Below are positions 49,659 to 61,017 of a DNA stretch of 64,000 bases, in pieces. Position numbers and translations under genes: made by a program. Origin of the DNA: Cymbomonas tetramitiformis (lineage: Eukaryota; Chlorophyta; Pyramimonadophyceae; Pyramimonadales; Pyramimonadaceae); the NCBI GenBank assembly GCA_001247695.2, contig LGRX02034390.1, forward strand, positions 20,157 through 84,156, in the 5' to 3' direction. The notes under the pieces are model-generated. The model had not been told where the DNA came from. It was given only the letters and a program-made list of their open reading frames with translations, and did not search any database. Each line of letters begins with the position of its first letter. Within the stretch, counting starts at the first letter, position 1.

Positions 49659-49990
49659 AATGGTGCCCCTTCAGTCAGCAACACTAGGGATGGTGCCCCT
49701 CCAGCTCCAGGGATATGGGGATGGTGCCCCCTTCCAGCTCCAGTGATATGGGGATGGTGCCCCCTTCCAGCTCCAGTGATATGGGGATGGTGCCCCCTTC
49801 CAGCTCCAGTGCCCCCCCTTCCAGCTCCAGTGATATGGGGATGGTGCCCCCTTCCAGCTCCAGTGATATGCGGATGGTGCCCCTCCAGCTCCAGTGATGG
49901 GGATGGTGCCCCCTTCCAGCTCCAGTGATATGGGGATGGTGCCCCCTTCCAGCTCCAGTGATATGGGAATGGTGCCCCTTCAGCCCTCAT
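49659..49990. repeat. Minisatellite, ~33-bp unit, inside copia 3' region
   Basis: About nine units of GGGGATGGTGCCCCCTTCCA + GCTCCAGTGATAT, some shortened. It lies between the RNase H gene and the polypurine tract. Because the unit length is a multiple of three, it is open in several frames on both strands (for example MGMVPPSSSSD), which creates spurious proteins. Confidence 0.9.
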
Positions 49991-50087
49991 TGATCATCAC
50001 CGGGCAGGCTCATGACACCTAGTCATTCTCTGTGCACTCGAAAGATGGGCAGTGCCAGTGGTTTTTGTCATGATGTCTGAGGTGTTG

Positions 50088-50447
50088 TCAGCTGTTCCAG
50101 TAGTGTACAGAGCTTCTGTCTCCTTGGCTTTGATCAGCTCTCGGATATACATACATGTTCCTGACCTCAATGTGCTTTGACCGGGAGTTGTTCACGTAGT
50201 CAGAGGCAAGGTGGATGGCTCCCTGATTGACACAGTACACGGGCACTGGTCTGCATATATTTACCAGTGAGTCCAGCACATTGAGAATGAACTTCACCTC
50301 TTGAGCGCCTTCAGACATGGCAATTATCTCAGCTTCAATGGTAGAGAGTGAAACACACTTCTGGAGCATAGATGAGAAGTTTACCAGACTTCCACAGAGA
50401 AAAACAGCAATCCCGGAGGTGCTCCTTCTGGTTGTCTTGCATCCCGC
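50088..50447 (-). pseudogene. RNase H of decaying copia element
   Basis: LQKCVSLSTIEAEIIAMSEG, VKFILNVLDSL, YCVNQGAIHLASDY and SRSKHIEVRNMYV match the copia RNase H C-terminal half (intact element: LQKTVAVSTAEAELIALSEC). A stop codon at 50448 separates it from the upstream YIDAD, which holds the first catalytic acidic residues. The usual end of the protein (KVPT..NLADFFTK) is lost. Confidence 0.8.
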
Positions 50448-51400
50448 TTAGTCGGCATCAATGTATATGGAGAGTGGCAATGGCATGCTCGGTCCAGTAC
50501 TATACCCCCCTGGCGCTGATGCAGTAAGTAGCACCAGCTCGTAGTCCATGGTGCCCTTCTGATATCTGACCACCTGCTTCAAGGCCACGAAGTGTTTTGG
50601 GCCATAAGTTGTGCAGAACCTTGACAGAACTGACACCGCTGCCATGATATCAGGCCGACTACAGCGAGCCACCCACTGCAGCTGCCCCAGCAGAGCACGG
50701 TAGGGCAAAGTCACATTCTTGCCATCAGAAGGGGACAATGCTGTGCCAGGCAACATAGGTGAAGTAGCTGGCTTAGCATCAGTCAACCCATATGTGTTGA
50801 TCATCTGGGAGATGTATCCATACTGTGAGAGATATGCAGTACCATCTCCCCAGCGCACTCCGATGCCCATGACCAGATCCAGAACCCCCAGATCCTTGCA
50901 TGCATACTGTGAGTGGAATGCAGCAACAAAGGCATCATACCAGGACTTGTCATTCGTGGCAACGAGGTAGTCATCCACATAGGCCAGAATGATGACCATG
51001 AGCTCAGTGTCCTTCATGAAGTACACGCACGGCTCCACGTCACTCCTCTGCATCCTCGAGTCATACCCCATGATGAAGGCATCAGAAGTGTCAAACCACT
51101 CTCTTCCTGCCTGCTTCAGACCATAGACTGCTTTTAAGCAGCTTGGCACATCTGTGCCCCCCATACACAAGTCCTCGGGGAAGGCGCACATACAGATCCT
51201 CCTCCAGCACAAAGTTTAGGAAGGCAGTGTCCACATCCATATGGTATACCACTACTAGTCCAAGATTGAGGGCCAGGACAATGACGAGCCAGACAGATGA
51301 CAGCTGTGTGCACGGCGCAAAAGTGTCAAGGTAGTCAAGTCCATAATCCTGCTTGTTGCCCCGCGCACATACCCGGCTTTTTCTCTTCAAGAGTTGCCTA
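50448..51400 (-). pseudogene. Reverse transcriptase of decaying copia element
   Basis: Two overlapping frames. The upstream piece (51091-51390) has DYLDTFAPCTQLSSVWLVIV and YHMDVDTAFLN with the first catalytic Asp. The downstream piece (50448-51212) has CLKAVYGLKQAGREWFDTS, the YVDDY box, and the long YRALLGQLQWVARCSRPDIM region. A frameshift lies near 51150-51200. Order and motifs are those of copia reverse transcriptases. Confidence 0.85.
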
Positions 51401-51624
51401 TGCTAATCCAGTTTCACCGACCTTGAGGATGAGGGACATGTCCAGTAACTTCACCCCAGCAGGCACATCCTCCTCCTTCAATCATGAGCAGAGCTCCCTC
51501 GATCTGCACCAGTGCTTCCAGCTCCTCCTGGATGAAGTCGAGCCACTCAGCAGAGTCAGGCGCAAGCAAGGCTTGAGGGTGACCCTTTATTTCGTTCGGT
51601 TACTCCGGCAGCATGGAGTTGTGC

Positions 51625-53130
51625 TCAGCAGGCGCTGTGTCTGACTTGACACCAAGGCACGTGTGTGTAGGTGGAAAGTGCACAATCATTTCCAGCAGGC
51701 AGATCCATAAGAGTGCAGTTGATGAGGAGGACCACACAGTATGGCAGTGCATGTGGTTCCACAGCGCGCCCACAAATCATGGCTTCCTCGGAGTCCCCCT
51801 TGCCAGTAACAGCCCGGAGTTCAGCGAACAGTGAATAGTGGGCATTGATGTGCCCATATTTGGGGCAAGCCCGCAGAAGTGATAGGCGCGTTTGTCCTGG
51901 CTCTAGATAAGAGCTAAGACTCACCCAATATACACCATCGGAGGCCTCAACCTTCACCACTGCCATCACTTCATCACCGTCCTCTGGTAGGTACACACCT
52001 TGCTCCAAGACAGGAGTCTCCAGCAGTGTAGGCGGTGGATCTCTGTAGGGTGCATCCAGAGCAGTGGCCATGAAGTTCGTCTTGAGAGGGGCCAGTGCAG
52101 ACGGGTCCCATGTGGTCACCACCTTGCCCAGCTTGTCCAGTCTCTCAGAGAAGGTGACCATGCCAGAGTTGACCACTTTGCCAGAATCATGATCATAAAT
52201 AAGGTAGGCAGAGGAGACCTGAGAATGTCCCACATACCTGAGCTCACGAGCTCTGTTGCTGAGCTTGTGCTCACGAACTGAAGGGTCAATGAAAGGATAC
52301 GCCAAGCACCCAAATATCCTCAGCTGTGAGAGGTCTGCATGTTTCTTGTAGATAAGATAGTATGCGGAGGTCCAGTTAAGAGACTTCCGGAAGATTCGGT
52401 TGAGGATGTGTACAACATGCCGGGCAGCCAAGGCCCACATCTCCACCCCAAAACCAGAAGTTAGAAGGGCTCTGGCCATAGCTTGCACATCTGTGTGTGA
52501 CCTCTCCACACGTGCCTGGTTCTCATGTAGGTATGGTGATACATGCCTCTGCTCGATGCCACGCTCCTTACAGAAGGCAGCTGTCTGTCCAGCGATCATG
52601 GTGCTGTCGCCGTCGGTGTGCAGTACCATATGGTAATCTTCTGGTAAGCCCATGCTACTCCTGAGGTGCTTGACCTCCACGATGTACAATTTGAATGCCT
52701 CCAGGCAGTCAGACTTGTGCTTGAGGAAGAATATGCAGATCCAGGTGGTGGAGTCATCCACGAACAGTGCAAACCATCTGTAGCCACCAACACTGATCCT
52801 GAAAGGTCCACACGTGTCTGACCACACAAGGCTCCCCAGCTCCTTGGACAGCTCCCTCCCCGTGGGCTTCACCGAGGGCCTGATGACCTTGGTTAGCCTG
52901 CAGGCAATGCAGCGCTCTGGGCAGTGCCGCACTGGACTGCAAGAGTAGTGAGACTCACTGATACCCATAGGAATATTCTGGGCGAGTATGTGGTCACCAA
53001 TATGGCCCAGTCTCACGTGTTGTAGCATCTTGAGGTCAAGTTGTTCAACAGTGTGTGAATCCTTGAATAGTATTACCACTGGCCATTTCGTGTCCTCAAT
53101 CCAGACTCGATCTTCTCCACAGGGCTCCAA
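51625..53130 (-). pseudogene. Integrase of decaying copia element
   Basis: A long open piece (501 residues) with the zinc-binding HVRLGH...CPERCIACRL and the DDE core: D in LVWSDTCGPF, D in LHTDGDSTM and E in QARVERSHTD. It continues past the core into an unassigned region (EDGDEVMAVVKVEASDGVYW) that has a counterpart in the intact element (KGDEFTGVVKLKSAGGRTFW). The first Met is internal to the polyprotein. The frame ends at a premature stop, after which the polymerase is out of frame. Confidence 0.85.
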
Positions 53131-53560
53131 TGCAAGTTAGCCACGTTGTAACATGATGCCATGGGTGCAAAGGATATCTTTGCACCAGCCGGGTATTCAT
53201 GTATAATAATGAAGTGAGTGGTCAGGTGCCACCAACTGGCCGTGACCCACTTAGGTAACATGAACATGAACTTCGTGTTGGCAGGATCCCTGTCAAAGTC
53301 AGCCAGTGTTTTTTGAAGACAATTGAGAATGATGTCGTGGTCAAAAGGTGGGTTCCCGTAGAAGTGCCTGCCAGCCCAGTCCTTGATGAAGCAGGTGTCA
53401 GACAAGGTGCGGTAGATGTCCAGGCTGTGGTTGTTCTCAGAGGCAAATAACTCCAGGAAGAAGGGTCCATGAGTGGTGAAGTGGGGCTCAGTGTCCTCAA
53501 ACTTCCAGTCAAAACAATCTCATTGATCACCATCATGCTGAATAGCACAGACCAGATAAG
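53073..53560 (-). pseudogene. Dam-like methyltransferase region of decaying copia element
   Basis: FDWKFEDTEPHFTTHGPFFL, then FASENNHSLDIYRTLSDTCF and the catalytic-type NPPF (near 53345), then NTKFMFMLPKWVTASWWHLT. These match the intact copia element (GPFHLDMCADEHNRQVSEYY; NPPY; NTKFMLVVPYKPNAAWW). The layout is that of phage/DIRS Dam N6-adenine methyltransferases. It lies between the protease and integrase regions, as in the other copia. The frame runs into the integrase with a shift near 53100. Confidence 0.75.
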
Positions 53561-53583
53561 TGTCCAGAGTCTCAGCATAGTCT

Positions 53584-54696
53584 TCATGCATAATATACTG
53601 ATTGCCTATCCTGGCAAAGGAGAACACAGCCCCCCCTGGATACAGTTCTGGCCCCAAAGTCCACTAGGAAGCCAGCATCCTCAAGAGCCACCACAGACAG
53701 GAGGTTGAAGGAGTGCCCAGGTATGCAATGTGCACCGAGGAGCTGTAGACCAACCAGGCGTCCAGACTGTATATCCCTCTTAGCAAAGGTAACAGAGCCA
53801 CTGCCAGAGGAGGACACAGCCTGTCTCTGCACCACCTTGAAGGTCTCACAGGCCTTGGTGTCACAGTCCTTGTTGAATACCGCCACGGAGTTGAAGATGT
53901 GCTTGGTGGCCCCACTGTCCAGAACAGCACTCTTGCCCACAGTAGAGCAAGCCCTAGTACGGCCAGCATGCACACCACGTGCCATATCAACATGGCCAGC
54001 TTCAGGAGCACGGGACACACCACACGCCCGGGTGTCAGAGGGCAGAGGATCAACATGATCATCCGAGTCGGAGCCCGAGTCCAGGTTGGGGATGGAGCCA
54101 CCAAAGTTGCCACCAAAGTGGTCACCACATGCCCAACCGTTAGTTGGCAGAGGATCAACATCATCATCCGAGTCGGAGCCCGAGTCCAGGTCGGGGATGG
54201 ATTCACACGAGTCAGACATCTCATCAGAGTCGGAGTCAGAAGCCGACCCGAGGTCAGGCATATACCCCCCAGAGTCAGACATACAAGAAGTGAATACACC
54301 AGATGCCCAATTATCACAGGGATGGTAGCCATCCCCATCCTCATGACCAGAATTAGAGTCAGAGGAAGATGCCAGATCAGGCATAGATCCAGAGTCATCT
54401 TGGTCGGCAGGACCATCACCAGAATCAGAAGAGGCCAGATCAGGCATAGATCCAAAGCCATCTCGGTCTTCGGGATCATCACCATAATCGGAGTCAGAGT
54501 CCGAGTAGGAGCCGTGGGTGGAGCCGAAGTGATCAGAGTACGGTCCATCATCAGTGATGCCAAAGATCAGAGTGCCATAGGACTCCACAGCTCGTATCAA
54601 TGCCCTCGTGGTCTGTCCAAGCCCAGATGCCCAGTCCTGCAAGTCCTCGAGGGAAGTGCGAACCATAGCATGCTCCAGCTGAAGCAGTTTCTCCAT
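53584..54696 (-). pseudogene. Gag-protease segment of decaying copia element
   Basis: A 370-residue piece. Residues ~60-215 are acidic with repeated SMPDLASSSDSDS and PDLDSGSDSDDDVDPLPTN blocks. The aspartic protease follows with SAVLDSGATKHIFNSVAVF (intact DSGA motif) and HSFNLLSVVALEDAGFLVDF, which matches the SPFNLVSAVSLEDKYGLYAQ region of the intact copia. A frameshift upstream joins it to the zinc-knuckle piece. Confidence 0.85.
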
Positions 54697-55862
54697 GTGT
54701 TGGCCGTCTCCCGGACGACATGCAACTTGCGGACAATCTTCTTGACACTGATGACACGCTCAACACCATCCCGGGGAAGAGTAGTGCCCCTGTCGAGTAT
54801 GCACTGAGCACGGAGGAAGATAGCCATAGAGCCACACATCATAATGGTGTGCCACCGCTGTAGGCCAGGCTTGAACCAGAGCTGCCTCCGGGAGGTTGGA
54901 TAACCATCACCAAGGTGCTGACCACGTCCGGCCTCCCATACAGACGGAGTCCTCTCCAGGCAAGCTTTGTGGGGGAAGAAGGCAGTGATGGTATCAATGT
55001 AGACCCAGCAGTCATGCACCGGCTTGACCTTGATAGGGTTGTGACGATTGAGAAGAGAAGTATGCTTGCTGGGGACATAGCAGTGGTGCTTCTTCTTAGG
55101 TCGACAAGGAGGTCTCTGTGCTGAAGACGTCTCTGCACGAGGCTTACAGATGGTGTGCTCACAGCCCACAGCACCCTCACAAGCAGCAGCAGACACAGTG
55201 ACTGCAGGTTCATACACCCCATCCAAAACAGAATAGTAGTTGAAGATGGTGAGCCCAGAGAATGGAAGGTCAACTCGGATAGGTTGGCTGAAGCCCTTCC
55301 CCAAGCAAAGTTGGTACGGGGTTGGATAAGGTAGTGAGCCCGAGAGGTAATGATAACCAGGGTGCTTGTGGTTCCAGCGAGATACGGCTCCACGGGCAGC
55401 AACTGTCCAGTCACCACTCTCAGCAAGCCCAGAGTGTAGGTCAGAGTGCTCCGTCTCACGGAGAGCATGTAAACTCTCACCAGTATCCTCCAGACCAGGG
55501 TGTACACCAGATTGACCAGCTCCACTGAGAGCAAATAAGACCTCACCGCTGTCCTCCAGGCCAGGGCACAATTCAGATTGTCCAGCCGCAGCATTAAGGT
55601 GCTCCCCAGGTACTGGTAATTTGCCATGCTTACTGCCATGCTTGTAGTTTGCAAGCCTCTTAAGAATTGCTGCCTTGGCAGAGGAGGAAGCCTTCTTGAG
55701 AAATGCCTCACGCTTCTCGTTGTTCGTCATGAAACAGTCCTTGGCAGGGTGGCCAGGTCTGTGACAAACAGAACAGGAAACCTTGACGGCGAGTCGTTGC
55801 CGTTTCAGCTCCTCCTGCTTGCGTCGGTCGTCAGCGATAGCACCATCAGCTTCAGATTTCAC
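54597..55862 (-). pseudogene. Gag zinc-knuckle segment of decaying copia element
   Basis: Contains the CCHC knuckle CSVCHRPGHPAKDC near its start, flanked by basic helices (RRKQEELKRQRLAVK; SSSAKAAILKRLANYKHGSK). Then come repeats of HPGLEDTGESLHALRE type, and a Pro/Cys-rich region. Overlap with the next frame shows frameshift decay. Confidence 0.8.
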
Positions 55863-56779
55863 CGCGTTAGCAGTGTGCGTTGCAGCAGCGCGCGGGACAG
55901 GTCATAATGAGAAGTGACATGGTCGGCCAGCACTTCAGACGCAGGGAGCGCGTCGGTCATAAATTTGGTCTTGAGCAGCATATAGTCAGGGTGCAGCTTC
56001 ACCAGAGCCATAGCAGTGTAAATGGTCTCAACTGTCTCCAGGCAGAGAGGTTTACCAGGAGGCACAACGTTGGTAACCGCAGAGTACTCCCGTATACGCC
56101 GAAGAGTCTCCTTCCCGTCCAGAAACGATTGTAAGGGAGGAGCCAGAGTGGCAAGCTGACCGGCTTGCGAGATGAGCTTGTCTATCTGCGCAATGAAATA
56201 TACGACACTGGTATTGCGTCCCAATTTGACAAGAGCGTGCCAAGCTGCGTAACCGTCAGAGGTTGGATCAAAGCCGCGAACGATACAGTTTGCGGTACCG
56301 GTAGTAACACAACACAGGAAGTCGTAAAACAGTTAATTAGCCTGCTCGAGATAGAGCGGGTCGTGTTTCATTGAACTTACAGGAGTTGATTCCGTAAGCA
56401 AAAGTGTCAAAGCAGGGTTACGCATAGAAGGACGAATTTTCGCTAGCCACTCATGCCAAACTCCTTCGTGTTCAGCACCTTTACCGGAGAATTACGAGTC
56501 AGCGGAAAGTCCTTTTGACATTTCAGAAAGTGTCGGTAGTGGTCGCGTCCCACCAAAGAGAGACGTTCCGGGCAGATCCACCGGGACAGCGGAGCGTTGA
56601 TTAGATTGCAGTTGCGTAGCCAGGCTTCTAACCAAGTCCGTAATTGCCGAAATTTGCTGCTGTTGAGAAGACAGTGTAACAGTATCCAGCGGAGAGTGCT
56701 CGCCTGGCTTCTCCTCAGACGCAGGTGCGCCAAGGCCAGGGCCAGAAGGCGGAGTCACGTGACCTTTACCTCGTCCCAT
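55859..56779 (-). pseudogene. Gag N-terminal part of decaying copia element
   Basis: The ATG at 56779 (MGRGKGHVTPPSGPGLGAP) starts gag about 70 bp after the primer-binding site. That frame stops at 56492. After a degraded stretch, capsid-like text resumes at 56224: VVYFIAQIDKLISQAGQLAT, then ETIYTAMALVKLHPDYMLLK. At least two frameshifts interrupt it. Confidence 0.75.
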
Positions 56780-56850
56780 AGTGAATTGCTTATGCGCAGC
56801 GGAAATTAGCGTGATAAACCAATTTAGAACGCCACTTACAAGGTAAGTGG

Positions 56851-56864
56851 GCCCATAACCTTTT
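56851..56864 (-). promoter_or_regulatory. Primer-binding site of decaying copia element
   Basis: Minus strand GGTTATGGGCCCAC directly follows the 5' LTR. It is an exact complement of the initiator tRNA-Met anticodon-arm core GGGCCCATAACC known in plants and animals. Confidence 0.85.
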
Positions 56865-57264
56865 GGAATTCACAGCGGGGTTAAGTCGCAAAAGCGAGCG
56901 TAAACTTTCATTCACAAAAGATATAACAGTTCACAGCACGAAACGCCGCGAACTCTAGCGCCCAATCATGATTGATTGGGCAAACTAAGTGAAAGTTCAG
57001 GAACTTGAGTCCTACGTGTCGCTGTCGTGTCCATACCGACCGCAGTGACACGCCTGAGTACCGGCCCACGATCAGAAGATGGGCCGATGAATTATTACGC
57101 ACTTGCCGATGGTCATCAATGATCTAACGGCTAAGATAAGTTCAGCAGATGTACAGATCTAGATCTAAGGGTTTCTTCAGGGTTTGAGCATTCTGACTGT
57201 TACACAAGGCCTAGACAGTCATACTTTACACCAAACTGATCAGCAGGCACTGCAGATTCCAATA
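56865..57264 (-). repeat. 5' LTR of decaying copia element
   Basis: About 400 bp between the primer-binding site and the element end, with short inverted ends (TATTGGAAT ... ATTCCAAAA on the minus strand). Its outer half is shared with 49379-49610. Confidence 0.78.
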
Positions 57265-57274
57265 CGAAGTAGTG

Positions 57275-60112
57275 TGTATGCTTATCCTTGCGACTCCTTT
57301 GGCACCCTGTAGCCACAGGAGACTGCACTATGTACCCACGCCGGGGATCAAAGGATTCAGCACACACTTCGGGACACTCATCCGGATTCTCCGGAGCTCA
57401 CTAGTGAAGAATGGGACCCCCTAAGCCGCGCTGAGCCACCCAAGCCCCTCTGCATTTGCACCGCCAGCGCACTGCCGCCTTGTGCCTGAAGCCGGTTCAT
57501 CCCTGCCCCCCGAGCTGCGCGAGCCATATCTCCACCACCAAGCCCACGCGCAAGACCACCCTTCTGCTCCCAGAGCCTCACTGGGCCACCTGAGCCCCTC
57601 TGCGAAGTAGTGTGTGTGTGCGTATCCTCGTTGTGAACGGGGACGGCCACTGGAATGATTTGGATGATGGGATGTGGCTGTCCCTGTGGTACCCTTCTGA
57701 TGGGTACTGCCTCTTTGAGTGCGTCGGGGATTCGTCTACGGCTCGCTTTTTGGGAGCGTCTTGGATTCGTCTGACGCTAGCTCCCTCTCCGTGTACAGTG
57801 CTCATGGTTATTACACATGCCGGGGGACTTGCGTTCTTTGACCTTGATATGAAGTACTGGCGGATCGCTGTGAACGGGGACGGCCGCCGGGTGGAAGTGG
57901 GTTTTGGGAGGCGGTTATCCCTGTGGTGCCATTCTGGCGGGCACTGCCTCTTGGAGAGCTCGGTAGATTCGTCTGTCGTGCTGCGAGGAGAGGCAGAAGG
58001 TGGTGATGTACACCTTCTGTGTTTTCCCTTGAATTTTGTGGGGAGCACTTAGGTGCCCGCATGTTTCCTTTTTTTGACATGGGGTGTCCATGCTGTGTGG
58101 TGTGACTGCATTCATGACATAACCATGGACCAACAGGTCCCATCCATCGACCGGGAGCCACTGGGGGGCATGCCAGCAGGGTCCGCTTACTCCGTTACCC
58201 AGAGACCAACAATTGTTGGGCGATGATCGGTCACATCGTATCATCCTTCCATGCTGCCTTGCATCTGGGTTGGGAATATGTATGAGTTTGTGGTATCTTG
58301 TCACGGCCCCGCCCTGCTCTTGATTTGCTTTTCACATCCACTGGGATGATGATGGGCTGGCTTTTGTTGGCCGATCTCATGCCGTTCAGTGTGCGTATCC
58401 TTGGACCGACTCCTTTGGCACACCGTAGCTACAAAAGACCGGCTGCACTATGTACTCACGACGGGGATCAAAGCATTCAGCACACACTTGTGTGTGTGCT
58501 TATCCTTGAACCCGACTCCTTGGCACCCTTCATGGGGAGACCAGTGCACCTATGTACCCACGCCGGGGATCAAAGGATTCAACACACACTTCGGGACACT
58601 TATCCGGATTCTCCGGAGCTTACTAGTGAAGAATGGGACCCCCTAAGCCTCGCTGAGCCACACGAGCCCCTCTGCATCCGCACCGCCAGCGCACTCCTGC
58701 CTTTTGCCTGAAGCCGGCTCATCCTTGCCCCCTGAGCTGTGCGAGCCATATCTCCACCACCAAGCCTACGCGCAGGACCACTCCTCTGCTCCCTAAGCCT
58801 CACTAGACCACTTGAGCCCCTCTGCGACTGCCCTGCCGGCGCATTGTTGCTGTGTCTCGGAAGCCGGCTCACCTCCGCCACTCGAGCCACCTCTTCACCA
58901 CCAAGCCCACATTCGGGACCACCCCGCTGCCCCCTACACGCCCCAGAGCCTGGTCTCAAGAGAGCTTGCCCACCCACACCACGGCCAGAATCCCCAAGGG
59001 CTGTCCCAAGGGGCTGAGAATGATAAACTGGGCCGCTCTCATCCGAACCTGCGCCCCCGCCACCGACTTGCGCCTATAGCCCTCTACCCCCAGCACCAAC
59101 TCCACGTGACTGAAGCCCTTGCACTGAATGCCTTGCGAGGTAGCCGCGAACTCGAGCAATGCGCTCCACACTTGCCCTGCAACTGTCGTGCCGCACTGTT
59201 CTTACTTGGGGTCCCATCCCCACAGTTGCCTGTGTGTGTGTGTGTGTATGCGTATCCTTGCGACTCCTTTGGCACCCCGTAGCCACAGAAGACTGCCCTA
59301 TGTACCCACGCCGGGGATCAAAGGATTCAGCACACACTTCGAGACACTTATCCGGATTCTCCGGAGCTCACTAGTGATAAATGGGACCCCCTCAGCCTCG
59401 CTGAGCCACCCGAGCCCCTCTGCATCTGCACCGCCAGCGCACTGCCGCCTTGTGCCTGAAGCCGGTTCATCCCTGCCCCCGAGCTGCGCGAACCATATCT
59501 CCACCACCAAGCCCACGCGCAAGACCACCCCTCTGCTCCCTGAGCCTCACTGGGCCACCTGAGCCCCTCTGCGGCTGTCCTGCCGGCGCACTGCTGCTGT
59601 GTCTCTGGAGCCGGCTCACCTCCGCCAATCGAGCCACCCCTCCACCACCAAGCCCACATCCCACATCACCCCGCTGCCCCCTACGGCCTGATCTCAAGAG
59701 AGCTTGCCCACCCACGCCACGGCCAGAATGCCCAAGCGCTGTCCCAAGGGGCTGAGAATGGTAAACTGGGTTGCCCTCATCCAAACTTGCGCATCCGCCA
59801 CCGACTTGCGCTTGTAGCCCTCTACCCCCAGCACCAACTCCCCGCGACTGGAGCCCTTGCCTTGCGAGGTGGCCGCGAACTTGAGCAATGCGCTCCACAC
59901 TTGCGCTGTGACTGTCGCGCCGCACTGTTCTTACTTGGGGTCCCATCCCCACATTTGCCTGTGTGTCCCAAGCCCTCCCGGTGCCTGTGTGTGTCCTTTG
60001 CCACCCCGTAGCCACAGGAGACTGCACTATGTACCCACGCCGGGGATCAAAGGATTCAGCACACACTTTGGGACACTCATCCGGATTCTCCGGAGCTCAC
60101 TAGTGACTCCTG
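57275..60112. repeat. GC-rich dispersed repeat blocks (R1/R2), central cluster
   Basis: R1 at about 57275-57608, R2 at about 57609-58385, then R1 copies at about 58386-59228, 59229-59965 and a head at 59966-60112. A full R1 unit is about 740-840 bp, running from CTTATCCTTGCGACTCC to GGGGTCCCATCCCCACA followed by GTGTGTGTG. Adjacent copies are in the same orientation, so this is partly a tandem array. No gene is supported; Pro/Arg/Ala-rich frames appear on both strands. Confidence 0.78.
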
Positions 60113-60160
60113 TGTGTGCGTGTGTGTGCTGACTGCACACGCTGTGTGCATATGACACAG

Positions 60161-60219
60161 CCAGGACCAATGTATCCCGTGATTGCATGGACAACCATAT
60201 GGGTGGTGGCGCTTCTGAA
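60161..60219 (+). CDS. Possible host gene exon 8
   Basis: This 59-bp stretch after TATGACACAG and before GAA|GTACCA fits phase 1 entry (from exon 7) and leaves in phase 0. It encodes RTNVSRDCMDNHMGGGASE. A further open stretch after GCCGCAG (from about 60261) would encode LDFVRGMYRRCDRTRTDGG, but the intervening intron would be only about 41 bp. Support is phase and splice consensus only. Confidence 0.3.
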
Positions 60220-60601
60220 GTACCAACAACAGTATGACCCCCAAAGCTTTATAGCCGCAGTATTTGAGCCTAGATTTCGTCCGAGGCATGTATCGCCGTT
60301 GTGACCGCACTCGCACTGACGGCGGCGATGTTTACTCTGCGAGGCGCTCGTACGCCAATCGGCATAGCTCAATGGCCTGTTCTGTACAACCGTGAGAAAA
60401 GGAGTTGTGAAACACAAGGCCTAACAAGTACTATGATTGAGAGAACAGGGGAACCTCCAGCACCTCAAGCAAATGCAGTCCGAAATTCCGGCCGTCCATC
60501 TACCCCCCTACTCATGTCTCTCGGTGTGCATGGCGGCGAGGCAGCCATGCAGCGAGGTAGTGTACCTAGCAGTGCTACAGTGGTCGCATTAGCGCGTACC
60601 T

Positions 60602-60793
60602 GGCTGGGGCCAGTGATCCATCGAGCAGTCTCCACCCCAACTCCCATATCCTCGTCCAGGAAATCCGCATTGTCAACACAGGCGGCCATATGGATATTCT
60701 TAGGCAAGAAATCGACGTACCGGAAGGCCTTGATCAGCCCCACACAGCTGTCAAAATAGGTGCCGCCTGCGTCACGCCCATATCGGGTGCTGT
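60602..60793 (-). CDS. Possible minus-strand exon, unrecognised gene
   Basis: Between CTACAG and CAG|GTACGC on the minus strand lies an open segment encoding [40 protein letters not shown] and [20 protein letters not shown]. It has good protein-like composition. It may join the exon at 61497-61685. The plus-strand frame over the same bases is also open, so orientation is not secure. Confidence 0.4.
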
Positions 60794-60880
60794 AGCATTC
60801 AATACAGAGCTATACATGCATTGAGATGCCAGGGATGGAATGCGCAACACCAGGCTCTCCAGAGAATGACACAAACTTGA

Positions 60881-61017
60881 GGGTAGCCGCGCTTACAGTA
60901 TTCAGGGAATAGGAGAGGCCATCTCCTCTTAAAACATGAAGGGTAGCCGCGCTTACAGTATTCAGGGAATAGGGGAGGCCATCTCCTCTTAAAACATGAA
61001 GGGTAGCTGCAATTTTA
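60881..61017. repeat. 60-bp tandem duplication
   Basis: GGGTAGCCGCGCTTACAGTA recurs at 60881 and 60941 with a period of exactly 60 bp, and a third partial unit starts at 61001. Confidence 0.9.

Larger units (their letters stand above)
49379..57264 (-). mobile_element. Decaying Ty1/copia element
   Basis: On the minus strand: a ~400-bp 5' LTR (56865-57264), a primer-binding site, gag, protease, Dam-like domain, integrase, reverse transcriptase, RNase H, a minisatellite, a purine tract and a truncated 3' LTR (49379-49610). Genes are split by several frameshifts and stops. It belongs to the same broad lineage as the intact element, sharing domain order, the Dam-like insertion and the primer site, but with an intact DSGA protease motif and YVDD polymerase motif. 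Confidence 0.88.

Noticed and set aside
54059..54560. Asp/Ser-rich blocks as a separate phosphoprotein or biomineral-type protein gene
   Set aside because: They are in frame with the copia protease DSGATKHIF segment and lie in the expected gag-protease linker.
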